Source: Lachnospiraceae bacterium | GTDB taxonomy: Bacteria; Bacillota; Clostridia; Lachnospirales; Lachnospiraceae | Assembly (NCBI GenBank): GCA_015057035.1 | Contig: SVFC01000021.1 | Span: forward strand, 1 to 34,064 | Direction: 5' to 3' | Length of the DNA: 34,064 bases | Notes under the pieces: generated by a model | What the model was told of the DNA's origin: nothing | Database searches by the model: none | The model's input: the letters and a program-made list of their open reading frames with translations, nothing else | Part shown: positions 7,927 through 15,497 of the stretch, piece by piece | Position numbering within the stretch: the stretch's first letter is position 1 | How the letters are laid out: the number at the start of each line of letters is the position of its first letter | Translations under genes and position numbers: made by a program

Positions 7927-10900
7927 ATGCTGGAGTTAAAAAACATTAAAAAAGACTACCCTGCTGGTGATGGAATTGTACATGCGTTAAAAGGCATTGA
8001 TTTACAGTTTCGTACCAACGAGTTTGTGTCCATTTTAGGACAGTCGGGATGTGGTAAGACCACATTGTTAAATATTATCGGCGGCCTTGATCATTATACT
8101 TCTGGTGATTTGATTATTAATGGCAGATCGACCAAAGAATTTAAGGATAGAGACTGGGATACCTATCGTAACCATTCTATTGGTTTTGTGTTCCAGAGCT
8201 ACAACCTGATTCCTCATCAGAGCGTTTTGCAGAACGTGGAATTGGCCTTGACTCTGACAGGCGTTTCCCGTGCGGAAAGAAAGGCGCGTGCCAAGGAAGC
8301 CTTGGAAAAGGTTGGATTGGGAAATCAGTTAAGTAAAAAGCCAAGCCAGATGTCAGGTGGACAGATGCAGCGTGTGGCAATCGCCCGCGCCCTGGTAAAT
8401 AACCCAGACATCATCCTGGCAGATGAACCAACAGGTGCGTTGGATACAGAAACCAGCGTTCAGGTTATGGAGATTTTAAAAGAAATTTCCAAGGATAAAT
8501 TAATTATCATGGTAACTCACAACCCAGAACTGGCAGAGCAATACTCTACACGTATTATTCGTATGTTGGACGGTGAACTCATCGATGACAGCCATCCAAT
8601 TGACGATGATGAATATTTGGAGATTCGCGCAGAAGAACGCGCGAGAAAACGCGAGCGCGAGAAAGAAAAACGTGCTAAGAGACGTAAAAGAGAAAAAATG
8701 CCATCTATGTCACTGGCAACTTCTTTTTCCCTTTCCCTTAAGAACCTGATTGCAAAAAGAGGTAGAACGATTCTGACTTCTTTTGCAGGAAGTATTGGTA
8801 TCATTGGTATTGCGTTAATCCTGTCTATCTCACAGGGATTAACAGCCTATATTGATATGGTACAGGAAAGCACGCTCGCATCTTATCCATTGACCATTCA
8901 GTCCACAAGTATTGATATTAGTAGTTTGCTTCAGACGTTTGTTGGGTCAGGAAGTGCAGACGATGAACACGACAAAGATGCTATTTATAGTCAGGACGTG
9001 TTGTATCAGTTGGTAGAAGCCATGAACAATCTGGAAACCACAGAGAATGACCTGAAGGCTTTCAAAGAATATATCGAAGCAGAACGAGCAAAAGACGATA
9101 GTCCACTAAAAGATGCGATTAACGGTATTCAGTATACCTATGCATTGGATTTACTTGTCTATACAGAAAATGTTGACGGTACAATCATTCCATCTGACAC
9201 CCAGCAGTTGTTAACGGAACTTCTGGCAGATGCTATGAGAGAGAATATGTCTAATAACAACAATGAAAGTTCAGGCAATAGCAGTGGCTCAGCTAGTGCG
9301 AGTGGTGGCATGATGTCCATGGGTGGCGGAATGACCCTGTGGCAGGAAATGCTGTCGGGCGACGATGGAAAACTGGTAAATGACTTGTTAGAGAACCAGT
9401 ATGATGTTATCTATGGTTCATGGCCTAATAGTTATGACGAAATCGTGTTAGTTGTAGACAGAAACAACGAATTAAGTGATATGACATTATATGCTCTTGG
9501 ATTAGAATCTAAAGAAAATATGGATGCCATCATCAATTCAGCATTTGATAAAACACACGTAGAACTGGAGAAAAAATCCTGGTCTTACGAAGAAATCTGT
9601 GATATGGAATTCCGCGTAATTCTTAACTCAGATTGCTATACCTATGATAAAAATACAGAAACCTACACCGACCTTCGTGATACAGAAGCAGGTCTTAAGT
9701 ATCTGTACGACAAAGCTATTAGTTTAAAAGTATCTGGTATCATTCGTCCAAGTGAAGATGCAGATAATCCTATGTTATCTGGCTCTATTGGATACACCAG
9801 CGAGTTAACCAAATATGTGATTGAAAATGCCAAGGACTCCGACGCAATTAAAGTGCAGTTGGCAAATCCAAACATGGATATTTTCACAGGACTTCCATTC
9901 AAGGACAATACTACAAGTCTTACCGATGATGTAAAAGAAGAATACTTCCGTGAATATGTCAAAGGTCTTACTATGGAAGAAAAGGCAGCTATGTATGTGG
10001 CAATTATGTCTATTCCTTCCGAAGAAGTGTTAAATAGTATGGTGGATAAAGCAATGGAAGGTATCGACCGTGCAACCATCGAAGCAACCCTGACCAAGGT
10101 TATGGCGCAGCAGATGGGTATGGAAGAAAAAGAAATTGCTGAATACCTAGCAGAGATGTCTGATGAAGACCTGTTCAAGGCTTTCCGTAAATTAATGGAA
10201 GAACAGGTGAAGATGCAGTATGCGGCTCAGGTAGCACAGCAAATGATGATGATGCCAGCAGAGCAGAAGGCAGCAGCTCTGGATATGGCAATGGAAACCT
10301 ACACCACAGAACAGTGCGCAATCTATTATAATGAAGTATTAGTATTCTCTGATTCTTCATATGAAAGAAATCTTAGAGAATTAGGCTACATTGATTTAGA
10401 GAGTCCACAGACAATGAACTTCTTTGCATCTTCATTTGAGAACAAAGACATCATTGAGGAGGCAATCGCAGAATACAATGCAAGCGTAGACGAAGTAAAA
10501 GAGATTAAGTACACAGATTATGTGGGAATTATGATGTCATCCATCACCACCATTATCAATGCAATTACCTACATCCTTATTGCTTTCGTTGCAATCTCCT
10601 TAGTGGTATCTTCTATCATGATTGCAGTTATCACTTTGATTTCTGTACAGGAGAGAACTAAGGAAATCGGTATCCTCCGTGCGATGGGTGCTTCAAAACG
10701 CAACGTATCTGTAATGTTTAATGCAGAAACCATTTTGATTGGTCTGGCATCCGGTATCTTGGGTGTAGTTGTTACCGTAATCCTGTGCTTCCCAATCAAT
10801 GCAATTATCCATGCAGTAACAGATATTAACAGTCTGAACGCATACCTGCCATTTGGCGCAGCAATCATCCTGATTGCAATCAGTGTCATCTTAAACCTCT

Positions 10901-10968
10901 TCTCAGGTCTCATTCCTGCTAAGAGTGCAGCAAAGAAAGACCCAGTTGTGGCGTTAAGAACGGAATAA
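7927..10968 (+). CDS. MacB-type ABC transporter, fused ATPase and FtsX permease
   Basis: 1013 residues joining an ATP-binding domain to a permease in one chain. Walker [10 protein letters not shown] is at residues 38-46, signature MSGGQMQR near 146, Walker B LADEPTG near 164 and the H-loop THNPE near 200. A very basic, Glu/Arg/Lys-rich linker (about 230-262) follows. Four membrane segments are seen: about 283-303, 868-905, 936-963 and 971-996. That is the MacB/FtsX layout, with a large outside domain of about 560 residues between the first and second. The outside domain has an unusual Ser/Gly/Met-rich patch (about 447-472). Such proteins drive conformational work or export of peptides, drugs or lipoproteins rather than classic import. 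AGGAGG precedes the ATG. No partner gene is adjacent, and the substrate is unknown. Confidence 0.9.
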   Translation: MLELKNIKKDYPAGDGIVHALKGIDLQFRTNEFVSILGQSGCGKTTLLNIIGGLDHYTSGDLIINGRSTKEFKDRDWDTYRNHSIGFVFQSYNLIPHQSVLQNVELALTLTGVSRAERKARAKEALEKVGLGNQLSKKPSQMSGGQMQRVAIARALVNNPDIILADEPTGALDTETSVQVMEILKEISKDKLIIMVTHNPELAEQYSTRIIRMLDGELIDDSHPIDDDEYLEIRAEERARKREREKEKRAKRRKREKMPSMSLATSFSLSLKNLIAKRGRTILTSFAGSIGIIGIALILSISQGLTAYIDMVQESTLASYPLTIQSTSIDISSLLQTFVGSGSADDEHDKDAIYSQDVLYQLVEAMNNLETTENDLKAFKEYIEAERAKDDSPLKDAINGIQYTYALDLLVYTENVDGTIIPSDTQQLLTELLADAMRENMSNNNNESSGNSSGSASASGGMMSMGGGMTLWQEMLSGDDGKLVNDLLENQYDVIYGSWPNSYDEIVLVVDRNNELSDMTLYALGLESKENMDAIINSAFDKTHVELEKKSWSYEEICDMEFRVILNSDCYTYDKNTETYTDLRDTEAGLKYLYDKAISLKVSGIIRPSEDADNPMLSGSIGYTSELTKYVIENAKDSDAIKVQLANPNMDIFTGLPFKDNTTSLTDDVKEEYFREYVKGLTMEEKAAMYVAIMSIPSEEVLNSMVDKAMEGIDRATIEATLTKVMAQQMGMEEKEIAEYLAEMSDEDLFKAFRKLMEEQVKMQYAAQVAQQMMMMPAEQKAAALDMAMETYTTEQCAIYYNEVLVFSDSSYERNLRELGYIDLESPQTMNFFASSFENKDIIEEAIAEYNASVDEVKEIKYTDYVGIMMSSITTIINAITYILIAFVAISLVVSSIMIAVITLISVQERTKEIGILRAMGASKRNVSVMFNAETILIGLASGILGVVVTVILCFPINAIIHAVTDINSLNAYLPFGAAIILIAISVILNLFSGLIPAKSAAKKDPVVALRTE

Positions 10969-10997
10969 TAACATTTTGAACTTTATAATAAAAAATA

Positions 10998-11045
10998 AGG
11001 CTTTTCATAGAAGACCATTTGTGGCTTCTGTGAAAAGTCTTTTTT
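10998..11045 (+). terminator. Terminator of the ABC transporter gene
   Basis: AGGCTTTTCATAGAAG pairs with CTTCTGTGAAAAGTCT across a 10-base loop, ending in a T run at about 11039-11045. The arms have two mismatches or wobbles. Confidence 0.85.
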
Positions 11046-11050
11046 ATTGT

Positions 11051-11233
11051 CTATTCGTTTGTTGAGGAATCTTCTAGATTTTCTAATGCGTATTCGCAGG
11101 CTTGAATTACAAAACCCGAAAAAGTAACATCTTTGGTTTTGATTGCTAACTCAATTTTCTCAATTAATTCCAATGGAAAACGAATGGTTTTGTTCTCGGT
11201 TTCTTTTCTGTCTGATTTTATCTGGAAAGCCAT
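11051..11233 (-). CDS. Small ribbon-helix-helix-type DNA-binding protein
   Basis: 60 residues. The basic start (MAFQIKSDRKETENKT) is followed by a short strand, IRFP, then helices LIEKIELAIKTKD and TFSGFVIQACEYALENL. That is the strand-helix-helix pattern of Arc/CopG/YlcI-like regulators, which bind palindromes as dimers. AGGAGG lies 7 bases upstream of the ATG, so this is a real gene despite its size. It is divergent from the lipoprotein gene at 11431. The shared 127-base gap carries a cluster of TTGCA/TGCAA palindromes, so I infer that it represses itself and the lipoprotein genes. An orphan antitoxin is an alternative, but no toxin gene is seen. Confidence 0.75.
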   Translation of the reverse strand: MAFQIKSDRKETENKTIRFPLELIEKIELAIKTKDVTFSGFVIQACEYALENLEDSSTNE

Positions 11234-11260
11234 AGCACACCTCCTTGTACTTTAATGGTA

Positions 11261-11315
11261 TTGCATAATTGCAACTTTGTACGCAATGCAAATTGCAATG
11301 CGTTATGCATTGCAA
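11261..11315. promoter_or_regulatory. Operator-like cluster of TTGCA/TGCAA palindromes
   Basis: A perfect 9-bp inverted repeat, TTGCAATGC (11293-11301) and GCATTGCAA (11307-11315), has a 5-base centre. Two more palindromes lie beside it: TTGCA-TAAT-TGCAA (11261-11274) and TGCAA-A-TTGCA (11287-11297). The right arm overlaps the -35 box of the lipoprotein promoter. This arrangement is typical of a repressor site for a small dimeric regulator; the divergent RHH gene is the obvious candidate. Confidence 0.65.
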
Positions 11316-11338
11316 GAACCGGAGCGGTTTGATATAAT
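11310..11338 (+). promoter_or_regulatory. Predicted promoter of the lipoprotein operon
   Basis: TTGCAA (11310-11315), a 17-base spacer, and TATAAT (11333-11338). The -35 box lies within the palindrome cluster. Confidence 0.65.
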
Positions 11339-11360
11339 ATGTGCAAAAGGAGGGGGAAGT

Positions 11361-11453
11361 ATGAGAGTTATACATGAGGTTGAACTTGCAAATTGTATTT
11401 TGCAGGATAAGAACCAGAGAGGAGTGCGAAATGGTAGAGAAGAAGATAAATAG
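11361..11453 (+). CDS. Possible 30-residue upstream small protein
   Basis: An ATG with an excellent ribosome site (AAGGAGG, 7 bases upstream) opens a 30-codon frame, MRVIHEVELANC... to ...GREEDK. It ends 23 bases inside the lipoprotein gene in another frame. It is the first start codon after the predicted promoter. It could be a translated leader that couples to the lipoprotein, or a remnant. No family was recognised. Confidence 0.4.
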   Translation: MRVIHEVELANCILQDKNQRGVRNGREEDK

Positions 11454-12393
11454 AGTTATAGTATGCGGGGTAGTATTATTGTTATTAACAGGATGCCAGC
11501 TAGCAGCAGGTGAGATAGGGACACTTGAAACAGAGTTAACAGAAGATGTTAGCGAATCAGAAAAAATAAATACAGAACATGAGTCAAATATTGATGATAC
11601 AACAAATGATAATGATTCGGAAAAAGATACTGCGCTTGAATCAGAATCAAAGCTGGAAGTAAATCCTTCTGAATCAGAACCCACAGAAGATAATCCAGTA
11701 GATTCAGAACCAACTGAAGAACCAGGTGATATGGAAATCGAGGATACAACCTCAGAAACTGAATCTGAGGATTCAGAGATTAATACAGAGACAGAAGAAC
11801 CAAAGGAACCAGAAGATAAAGATTCCTGGTCTGTGACGGATATGAACAAAACTATGTATGCAAAATCTGCTGTTAACATAAGGAAAGGTCCTGGAACATC
11901 GTATGATAAAGTAGGAAGTTTATCAAAAAATGATGAAGTGCTTGTTACGGGAAAATGCAATGAGTTTAACTGGTATAGAATTCAATATAACAATCGGGAA
12001 GCATATGTAAGTGCTAATTATTTAGTAAACAATAAAAGTGTAGATGTAGAAATGCCAGAAGATTCTAGTACAGAAGATAATCCTAATAATGAAGAAGAAC
12101 TTGATTCTGAGATTATTATTGGACCAGAGCCAGAGTGGGGAACTATAATATATGAACTGCCAGAAGATGGTTGGAATTACATGCCAGTGCACGTTAAGGA
12201 TATTTGGATAGATAAAGAAAAAATTTGGGCTAGATCGGTAAGGCAATCAACTTTTGGTAATAAAGAGCAAGATGATTATGAAGTATATGAAATAACAAAA
12301 AAGGCATATCCTTTAAGAACCGATATTGGTGAGGAAGGTATGGAAATAGAATATCCAACAATTTGGATATATTTCGGAGATGGAAGATACTAG
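11431..12393 (+). CDS. Secreted SH3-domain lipoprotein (first of a pair)
   Basis: 320 residues from the ATG at 11431, which has GAGAGGAG upstream; the frame is open to 11374 but lacks a site there. The lipoprotein signal peptide has lipobox LTGC with Cys22 as the lipid-bearing residue. A long acidic Ser/Thr/Glu/Asp-rich spacer follows (about 30-135), with repeats such as SEPTED. Next is a bacterial SH3 domain (about 143-202: NIRKGPGTSYDKVGSL ... WYRI ... AYVSANYL), usually a cell-wall or peptide binder. The C-terminal module of about 80 residues (GTIIYELPEDGW ... IWIYFGDG) recurs in the second lipoprotein. It is probably anchored on the outer membrane face and reaches into the wall. Function unknown; likely controlled by the adjacent RHH protein. 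Confidence 0.82.
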   Translation: MVEKKINRVIVCGVVLLLLTGCQLAAGEIGTLETELTEDVSESEKINTEHESNIDDTTNDNDSEKDTALESESKLEVNPSESEPTEDNPVDSEPTEEPGDMEIEDTTSETESEDSEINTETEEPKEPEDKDSWSVTDMNKTMYAKSAVNIRKGPGTSYDKVGSLSKNDEVLVTGKCNEFNWYRIQYNNREAYVSANYLVNNKSVDVEMPEDSSTEDNPNNEEELDSEIIIGPEPEWGTIIYELPEDGWNYMPVHVKDIWIDKEKIWARSVRQSTFGNKEQDDYEVYEITKKAYPLRTDIGEEGMEIEYPTIWIYFGDGRY

Positions 12394-12407
12394 TATGTGG
12401 AGGGCGT

Positions 12408-12761
12408 GTGAATAACAATAATGATTTAGAAAAAGTCAATTGCCTATTGCAAGAAATATTAGAGTATACGCAAGAGGAGATAGTACAAGAGCTTAGAAAA
12501 ACAAAAAAGTATTCATTAAAGCGTTGTAAACGACATGGCAGAAATCGTCGTAACTCAAAAACGAGAAATGATTACTCAAACTACTTTTGGATAGAAGTAA
12601 AGGCTGGTGAGCAATTGTTTTGGATTACGTTGTTCTATAATGATATTGACGGGAGAAGCGGGAAGGTACATACTCAATTCGGGCGAATACAGTTTTGGAT
12701 AGTTGATGAAAATGATTTTGCAGTTAATTCGCCACATAGGAAAAATAAGTGCAATAAGTAG
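12408..12761 (+). CDS. Uncharacterised protein, probably truncated by an in-frame TAG
   Basis: 117 residues from a GTG at 12408, 14 bases after the first lipoprotein; GGAGG is only 4 bases from the GTG, so the start is uncertain. An ATG at 12363 overlapping the previous gene is possible. There is no signal peptide. It has a basic stretch (KKYSLKRCKRHGRNRR, about 49-64) and then a strand-rich segment (FWIEVKAGEQLFWITLFYND). I do not recognise a family. The stop TAG (12759-12761) is followed directly, in the same frame, by 49 further open codons that end overlapping the next gene's start. This suggests the original product was about 167 residues. Confidence 0.5.
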   Translation: MNNNNDLEKVNCLLQEILEYTQEEIVQELRKTKKYSLKRCKRHGRNRRNSKTRNDYSNYFWIEVKAGEQLFWITLFYNDIDGRSGKVHTQFGRIQFWIVDENDFAVNSPHRKNKCNK

Positions 12762-12911
12762 ATGTTTTGCAAAGAAAATGCGTCTTCATATAGTGTTTGG
12801 ATTGATGACAAGAAGAATTATTCTGCATATAACGTGGTGAAGGCTTTTGATATATTTGTTAATAAAATGGAACGAAAAATAAACAAACAGAGGAGAAAAG
12901 AAAATGCGTAG
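12762..12911 (+). pseudogene. In-frame continuation after the TAG (49 codons)
   Basis: ATG at 12762 directly follows the TAG of the preceding ORF in the same frame and reads MFCKENASSYSVWIDDKK ... to a stop at 12909-12911, overlapping the second lipoprotein's ATG (12904) by 8 bases. Such an overlap is normal for tightly packed operon genes. It is easiest to explain if this is the true C-terminus of the upstream gene, cut off by a nonsense change. No ribosome site is seen for separate translation. Confidence 0.45.
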
Positions 12912-14232
12912 AAAATGTCTAAGTTATATATCTGCTGTTTTAGTAATGTGCTTATTAACGGCATGTGCAAACGGTGCACAGCCTTCTGAAAATGGAACAA
13001 TAGAAACGAAGCCGTACGGAACAGAAGATGGTAGTGAAAAAGCAACTGGTGACAGTATAGCGGATACAGGAAGTCAATCGATAGGTGCTAATGATAGCGA
13101 GACGGAAAATCAAGGATATAATCCTTCTAATTCTGAACCTACAGAAGATGATCCAGTAGATTCAGAAATCAAGGATACATCTTCAGTAGATGAGCCTACG
13201 GAAAATCCTTTTGAAAAAGAAACCGCATCAGACAATGATGTTAGTGATAACCCGGTAGAGTCAGAGCCCGTTGATTCTGAGAATGAATCAGAAAAAGAAT
13301 CTGAACCAGAAAAACTGGAATACACTTTTACAAATTATGATTCTGCAAAAATAATGTATGCTTCATCTCGTGTAAACATAAGAAATCTCCCATCATCAAA
13401 GGGTAAAAAGATTGGTAAACTAATTCAAAGACAGCCAATAGAAGTAACGGGGGAATGCAACGAAACCGGTTGGTATGTAGTGGTTTATGAAGAAACAATA
13501 GCATATGTATCAAATAAATATTTATCAGAAGATAGAATTAGTCTTGAAGATGCGAACGATGATGAAGTTTGGTGGGATGATGAAGAAATTGCTGCGGTTC
13601 CAATACCAGAACCTAGATACGAAATGTATACATTTAGAAAAATAGGAAGTTCAACAACGCCATCAGATGAGGATGGATGGCATTTTGAAGGAGGATATAG
13701 GTATTTTAAGTGGGTAGTCGGAGATGGTGAAGAGGAGTCTGGTCATTGGGTAGCAATGTATGAAGGAATGAGTGATAATTTATGGGAATTAGCAAATTTG
13801 ATAGAATATATCGATGAAGGGTTTGATTGGGAATGGAGTAAGCCTTTCCGAGAAGGAAGATGGGAAGGTGAGGAGGTTCGTCCGGATGAAATCATGTGGA
13901 TCTATTTAGGTGGAGGAGAATGCGAAAGAATATATAATCCTGAAAAGAATAGTCCATCAACGCCAGAACCAGAATATGGAACGATTACATATGAGTTGCC
14001 TCAAGATCAATGGAAATGGTCTCCGTTTATGGTTTGGGATAGATGGGACGAAGATAAAAATTCATGGGTAAGATATGCGCGCGAACGAGGTTCGACAAAT
14101 TGGGGACAGAAGAAAGAAGTGATAGAAGCAATTGCCTTAAAAGAAATTCCATTAAGAACAGATAAAGGTGAAGATGAAGAGATAATTGAATACCCTGTAT
14201 TTTGGGTGTATTTTGGAGAAGGTCCAAGATAA
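12904..14232 (+). CDS. Secreted SH3-domain lipoprotein (second of a pair)
   Basis: 442 residues. The lipoprotein signal has lipobox LTAC with Cys21. An acidic Ser/Glu/Asp-rich spacer (about 25-140) contains SEPTEDDPVDSE, almost the same as in the first lipoprotein. A bacterial SH3 domain follows (about 150-210: NIRNLPSSKGKKIGKL ... GWYVVVYEE ... AYVSNKYL). Then come two copies of a module ending in a W-x-Y-x-G-x-G motif: about 240-340 ends MWIYLGGGE, and about 357-442 begins YGTITYELPQDQW and ends FWVYFGEG. The second copy matches the C-terminus of the first lipoprotein closely. A GAGGAG site lies upstream and a strong terminator after. Role unknown; probably a surface-anchored wall-binding protein made together with the first. 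Confidence 0.85.
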   Translation: MRRKCLSYISAVLVMCLLTACANGAQPSENGTIETKPYGTEDGSEKATGDSIADTGSQSIGANDSETENQGYNPSNSEPTEDDPVDSEIKDTSSVDEPTENPFEKETASDNDVSDNPVESEPVDSENESEKESEPEKLEYTFTNYDSAKIMYASSRVNIRNLPSSKGKKIGKLIQRQPIEVTGECNETGWYVVVYEETIAYVSNKYLSEDRISLEDANDDEVWWDDEEIAAVPIPEPRYEMYTFRKIGSSTTPSDEDGWHFEGGYRYFKWVVGDGEEESGHWVAMYEGMSDNLWELANLIEYIDEGFDWEWSKPFREGRWEGEEVRPDEIMWIYLGGGECERIYNPEKNSPSTPEPEYGTITYELPQDQWKWSPFMVWDRWDEDKNSWVRYARERGSTNWGQKKEVIEAIALKEIPLRTDKGEDEEIIEYPVFWVYFGEGPR

Positions 14233-14267
14233 GTACAGGGTGTATTAAATAATATATTTAAACTTTC

Positions 14268-14314
14268 AAGCGAATAACTATCGAAATATATTTTGAGTAG
14301 TTATTCGCTTTTTT
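14268..14314 (+). terminator. Terminator of the lipoprotein operon
   Basis: A perfect 13-bp stem, AAGCGAATAACTA (14268-14280) with TAGTTATTCGCTT (14298-14310), has a 17-base loop and continues into a T run. Confidence 0.92.
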
Positions 14315-14315
14315 G

Positions 14316-14344
14316 TGGTGAAACTTCTCAGACAATGCTATAAT
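14316..14344 (+). promoter_or_regulatory. Predicted extended -10 promoter of azlCD
   Basis: TATAAT at 14339-14344 preceded by TGC (an extended -10), with a weak -35 (TGGTGA, 14316-14321) at 17 bases. It sits directly after the lipoprotein terminator. The transcript leader would contain the 14-base tandem repeats. Confidence 0.5.
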
Positions 14345-14376
14345 TATCCATATCATTTTATGACGTATCATAAAAG

Positions 14377-14446
14377 AAGTATTAGGAAAGAAGTATCAGG
14401 AAAGAAGTATCAGGAAAGAAGTATCAGGAAAGAAGTATCAGGAAAG
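14377..14446 (+). repeat. Five tandem 14-bp repeats carrying SD-like motifs
   Basis: Unit AAGTATCAGGAAAG occurs five times head to tail (the first copy has T for C), with a partial sixth (AAGT) after. Each unit holds the SD-like AGGAAAG. The last one lies 10 bases before the azlC ATG. Tandem copies are expected to gain or lose units by slippage. Confidence 0.9.
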
Positions 14447-14456
14447 AAGTACTATC

Positions 14457-15179
14457 ATGAACAAACAAGAACTCAAAGAAGGAATTCGCGACGGCTTCCC
14501 AATCTGCCTGGGCTACATCTCTGTATCCATGGCATTTGGACTTACCGCCGTCAAATCAGGCTTGCCGTTATGGGCAGCAGTATTAGTTTCCTTAACGAAT
14601 CTGACCAGTGCAGGTCAGTTTGCAGGAGTGAATCTCCTGCTTGCACAAAGTTCATATATACAATTGATGATTACCACATTTATTATCAATTTGAGATATT
14701 TTCTGATGTCCATTTCTGTGTCTCAGAAGGTAGAAGAGAAGTTCGGAATCAGGGAACGCCTCATTGCATCCTTCGGCATTACAGATGAAGTGTTTGCGGT
14801 ATCTATGCAAAGACGCAAGGAACTTACCTTTCCTTATATGCTGGGACTTATCGCAACACCTATTGCAGGGTGGACTTTTGGAACGCTCATTGGAGCGATC
14901 GCAACCACGCTTCTCCCAGAGGCGCTTACCGATGCCATGGGCATTATGCTGTACGGAATGTTCATTGCAATTATCATTCCACCAGCCAGAGAGCATAAGA
15001 GTGTACTAATTGCTATTCTACTGGCTATTGGAGCAAGTTATGCCTTTGCCTATATTCCAGCATTATCGGCTTTGTCTGGTGGCTGGTCGGTTATTATCAT
15101 TACAGTGGGAGTCAGCGCATTGATGGCGTGGTTGTTCCCTATCAAAGATGAAGAAACAGCAAAGGAGGAAGCGGCATGA
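14457..15179 (+). CDS. azlC: AzlC-family branched-chain amino-acid exporter, large subunit
   Basis: 240 residues, highly hydrophobic with about seven to eight membrane segments. The N-terminal signature GIRDGFPICLGYISVSMAFG and LTNLTSAGQFAGV are typical of AzlC/YgaZ. With AzlD it exports branched-chain or related amino acids (azaleucine in Bacillus). The next gene, AzlD, overlaps its end by 4 bases (ATGA), the usual coupling for this two-part transporter. The ribosome site is the last copy of the 14-base tandem repeat. Confidence 0.93.
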   Translation: MNKQELKEGIRDGFPICLGYISVSMAFGLTAVKSGLPLWAAVLVSLTNLTSAGQFAGVNLLLAQSSYIQLMITTFIINLRYFLMSISVSQKVEEKFGIRERLIASFGITDEVFAVSMQRRKELTFPYMLGLIATPIAGWTFGTLIGAIATTLLPEALTDAMGIMLYGMFIAIIIPPAREHKSVLIAILLAIGASYAFAYIPALSALSGGWSVIIITVGVSALMAWLFPIKDEETAKEEAA

Positions 15180-15487
15180 GTACTTGGTATATCCTAGGCG
15201 GAATTGCCATTATGGCTGTGATGACCTACATTATTCGTGTCACTCCTATGGTGTTTTTCCGCAAGAAAATAGAAAATGTTCGTATCAAATCCTTTTTATA
15301 TTACGTGCCATATACGGTGCTGGCAGCGATGACATTTCCTGCGATTTTTTCCAGTACTGGTTCGCAGATTGGAGCGGCAGCAGGTTGCATTGTGGCAGTG
15401 GTGCTTGCCTATATGAAAAAAGGATTGTTGGTAGTTGCCCTTAGCGCAGCGGCAACAGTGTTTGTATTTGGATTATTTGGTTTATAG
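15176..15487 (+). CDS. azlD: AzlD-family branched-chain amino-acid exporter, small subunit
   Basis: 103 residues with about three to four membrane helices. WYILGGIAIMAVMTYIIRVTPM at the N-terminus and YVPYTVLAAMTFPAIF are characteristic of AzlD/YgaH. An AGGAGG site lies inside the end of azlC. It is the obligate partner of AzlC. Confidence 0.92.
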   Translation: MSTWYILGGIAIMAVMTYIIRVTPMVFFRKKIENVRIKSFLYYVPYTVLAAMTFPAIFSSTGSQIGAAAGCIVAVVLAYMKKGLLVVALSAAATVFVFGLFGL

Positions 15488-15497
15488 AGAGGGAATT

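Noticed and set aside
9663..10178. A 171-codon minus-strand open frame inside the ABC transporter gene
   Set aside because: It lies wholly within a clear, conserved gene on the other strand, with no ribosome site and no domain.
11160..11960. A 266-codon open frame on the minus strand, rich in serine
   Set aside because: It is the reverse shadow of the repetitive acidic spacer of the first lipoprotein (GAA/TCA-type codons read backwards as Ser/Phe), has no ribosome site, and overlaps the real RHH gene and the promoter region.
12759..12761. TAG read as pyrrolysine or a suppressed codon
   Set aside because: No pyl genes, PYLIS-like structure or methylamine enzymes are seen in the window. A nonsense mutation is simpler.
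14377..14446. Possible CRISPR array
   Set aside because: The units are 14 bases, directly adjacent with no spacers, and no cas genes are near. It is a simple tandem repeat.
14315..14788. A 157-codon + strand frame running through the 14-bp repeats into azlC
   Set aside because: Its translation is repeat-derived (RKEVSGKKYQERS-like), it shadows azlC in another frame, and azlC has full family support.
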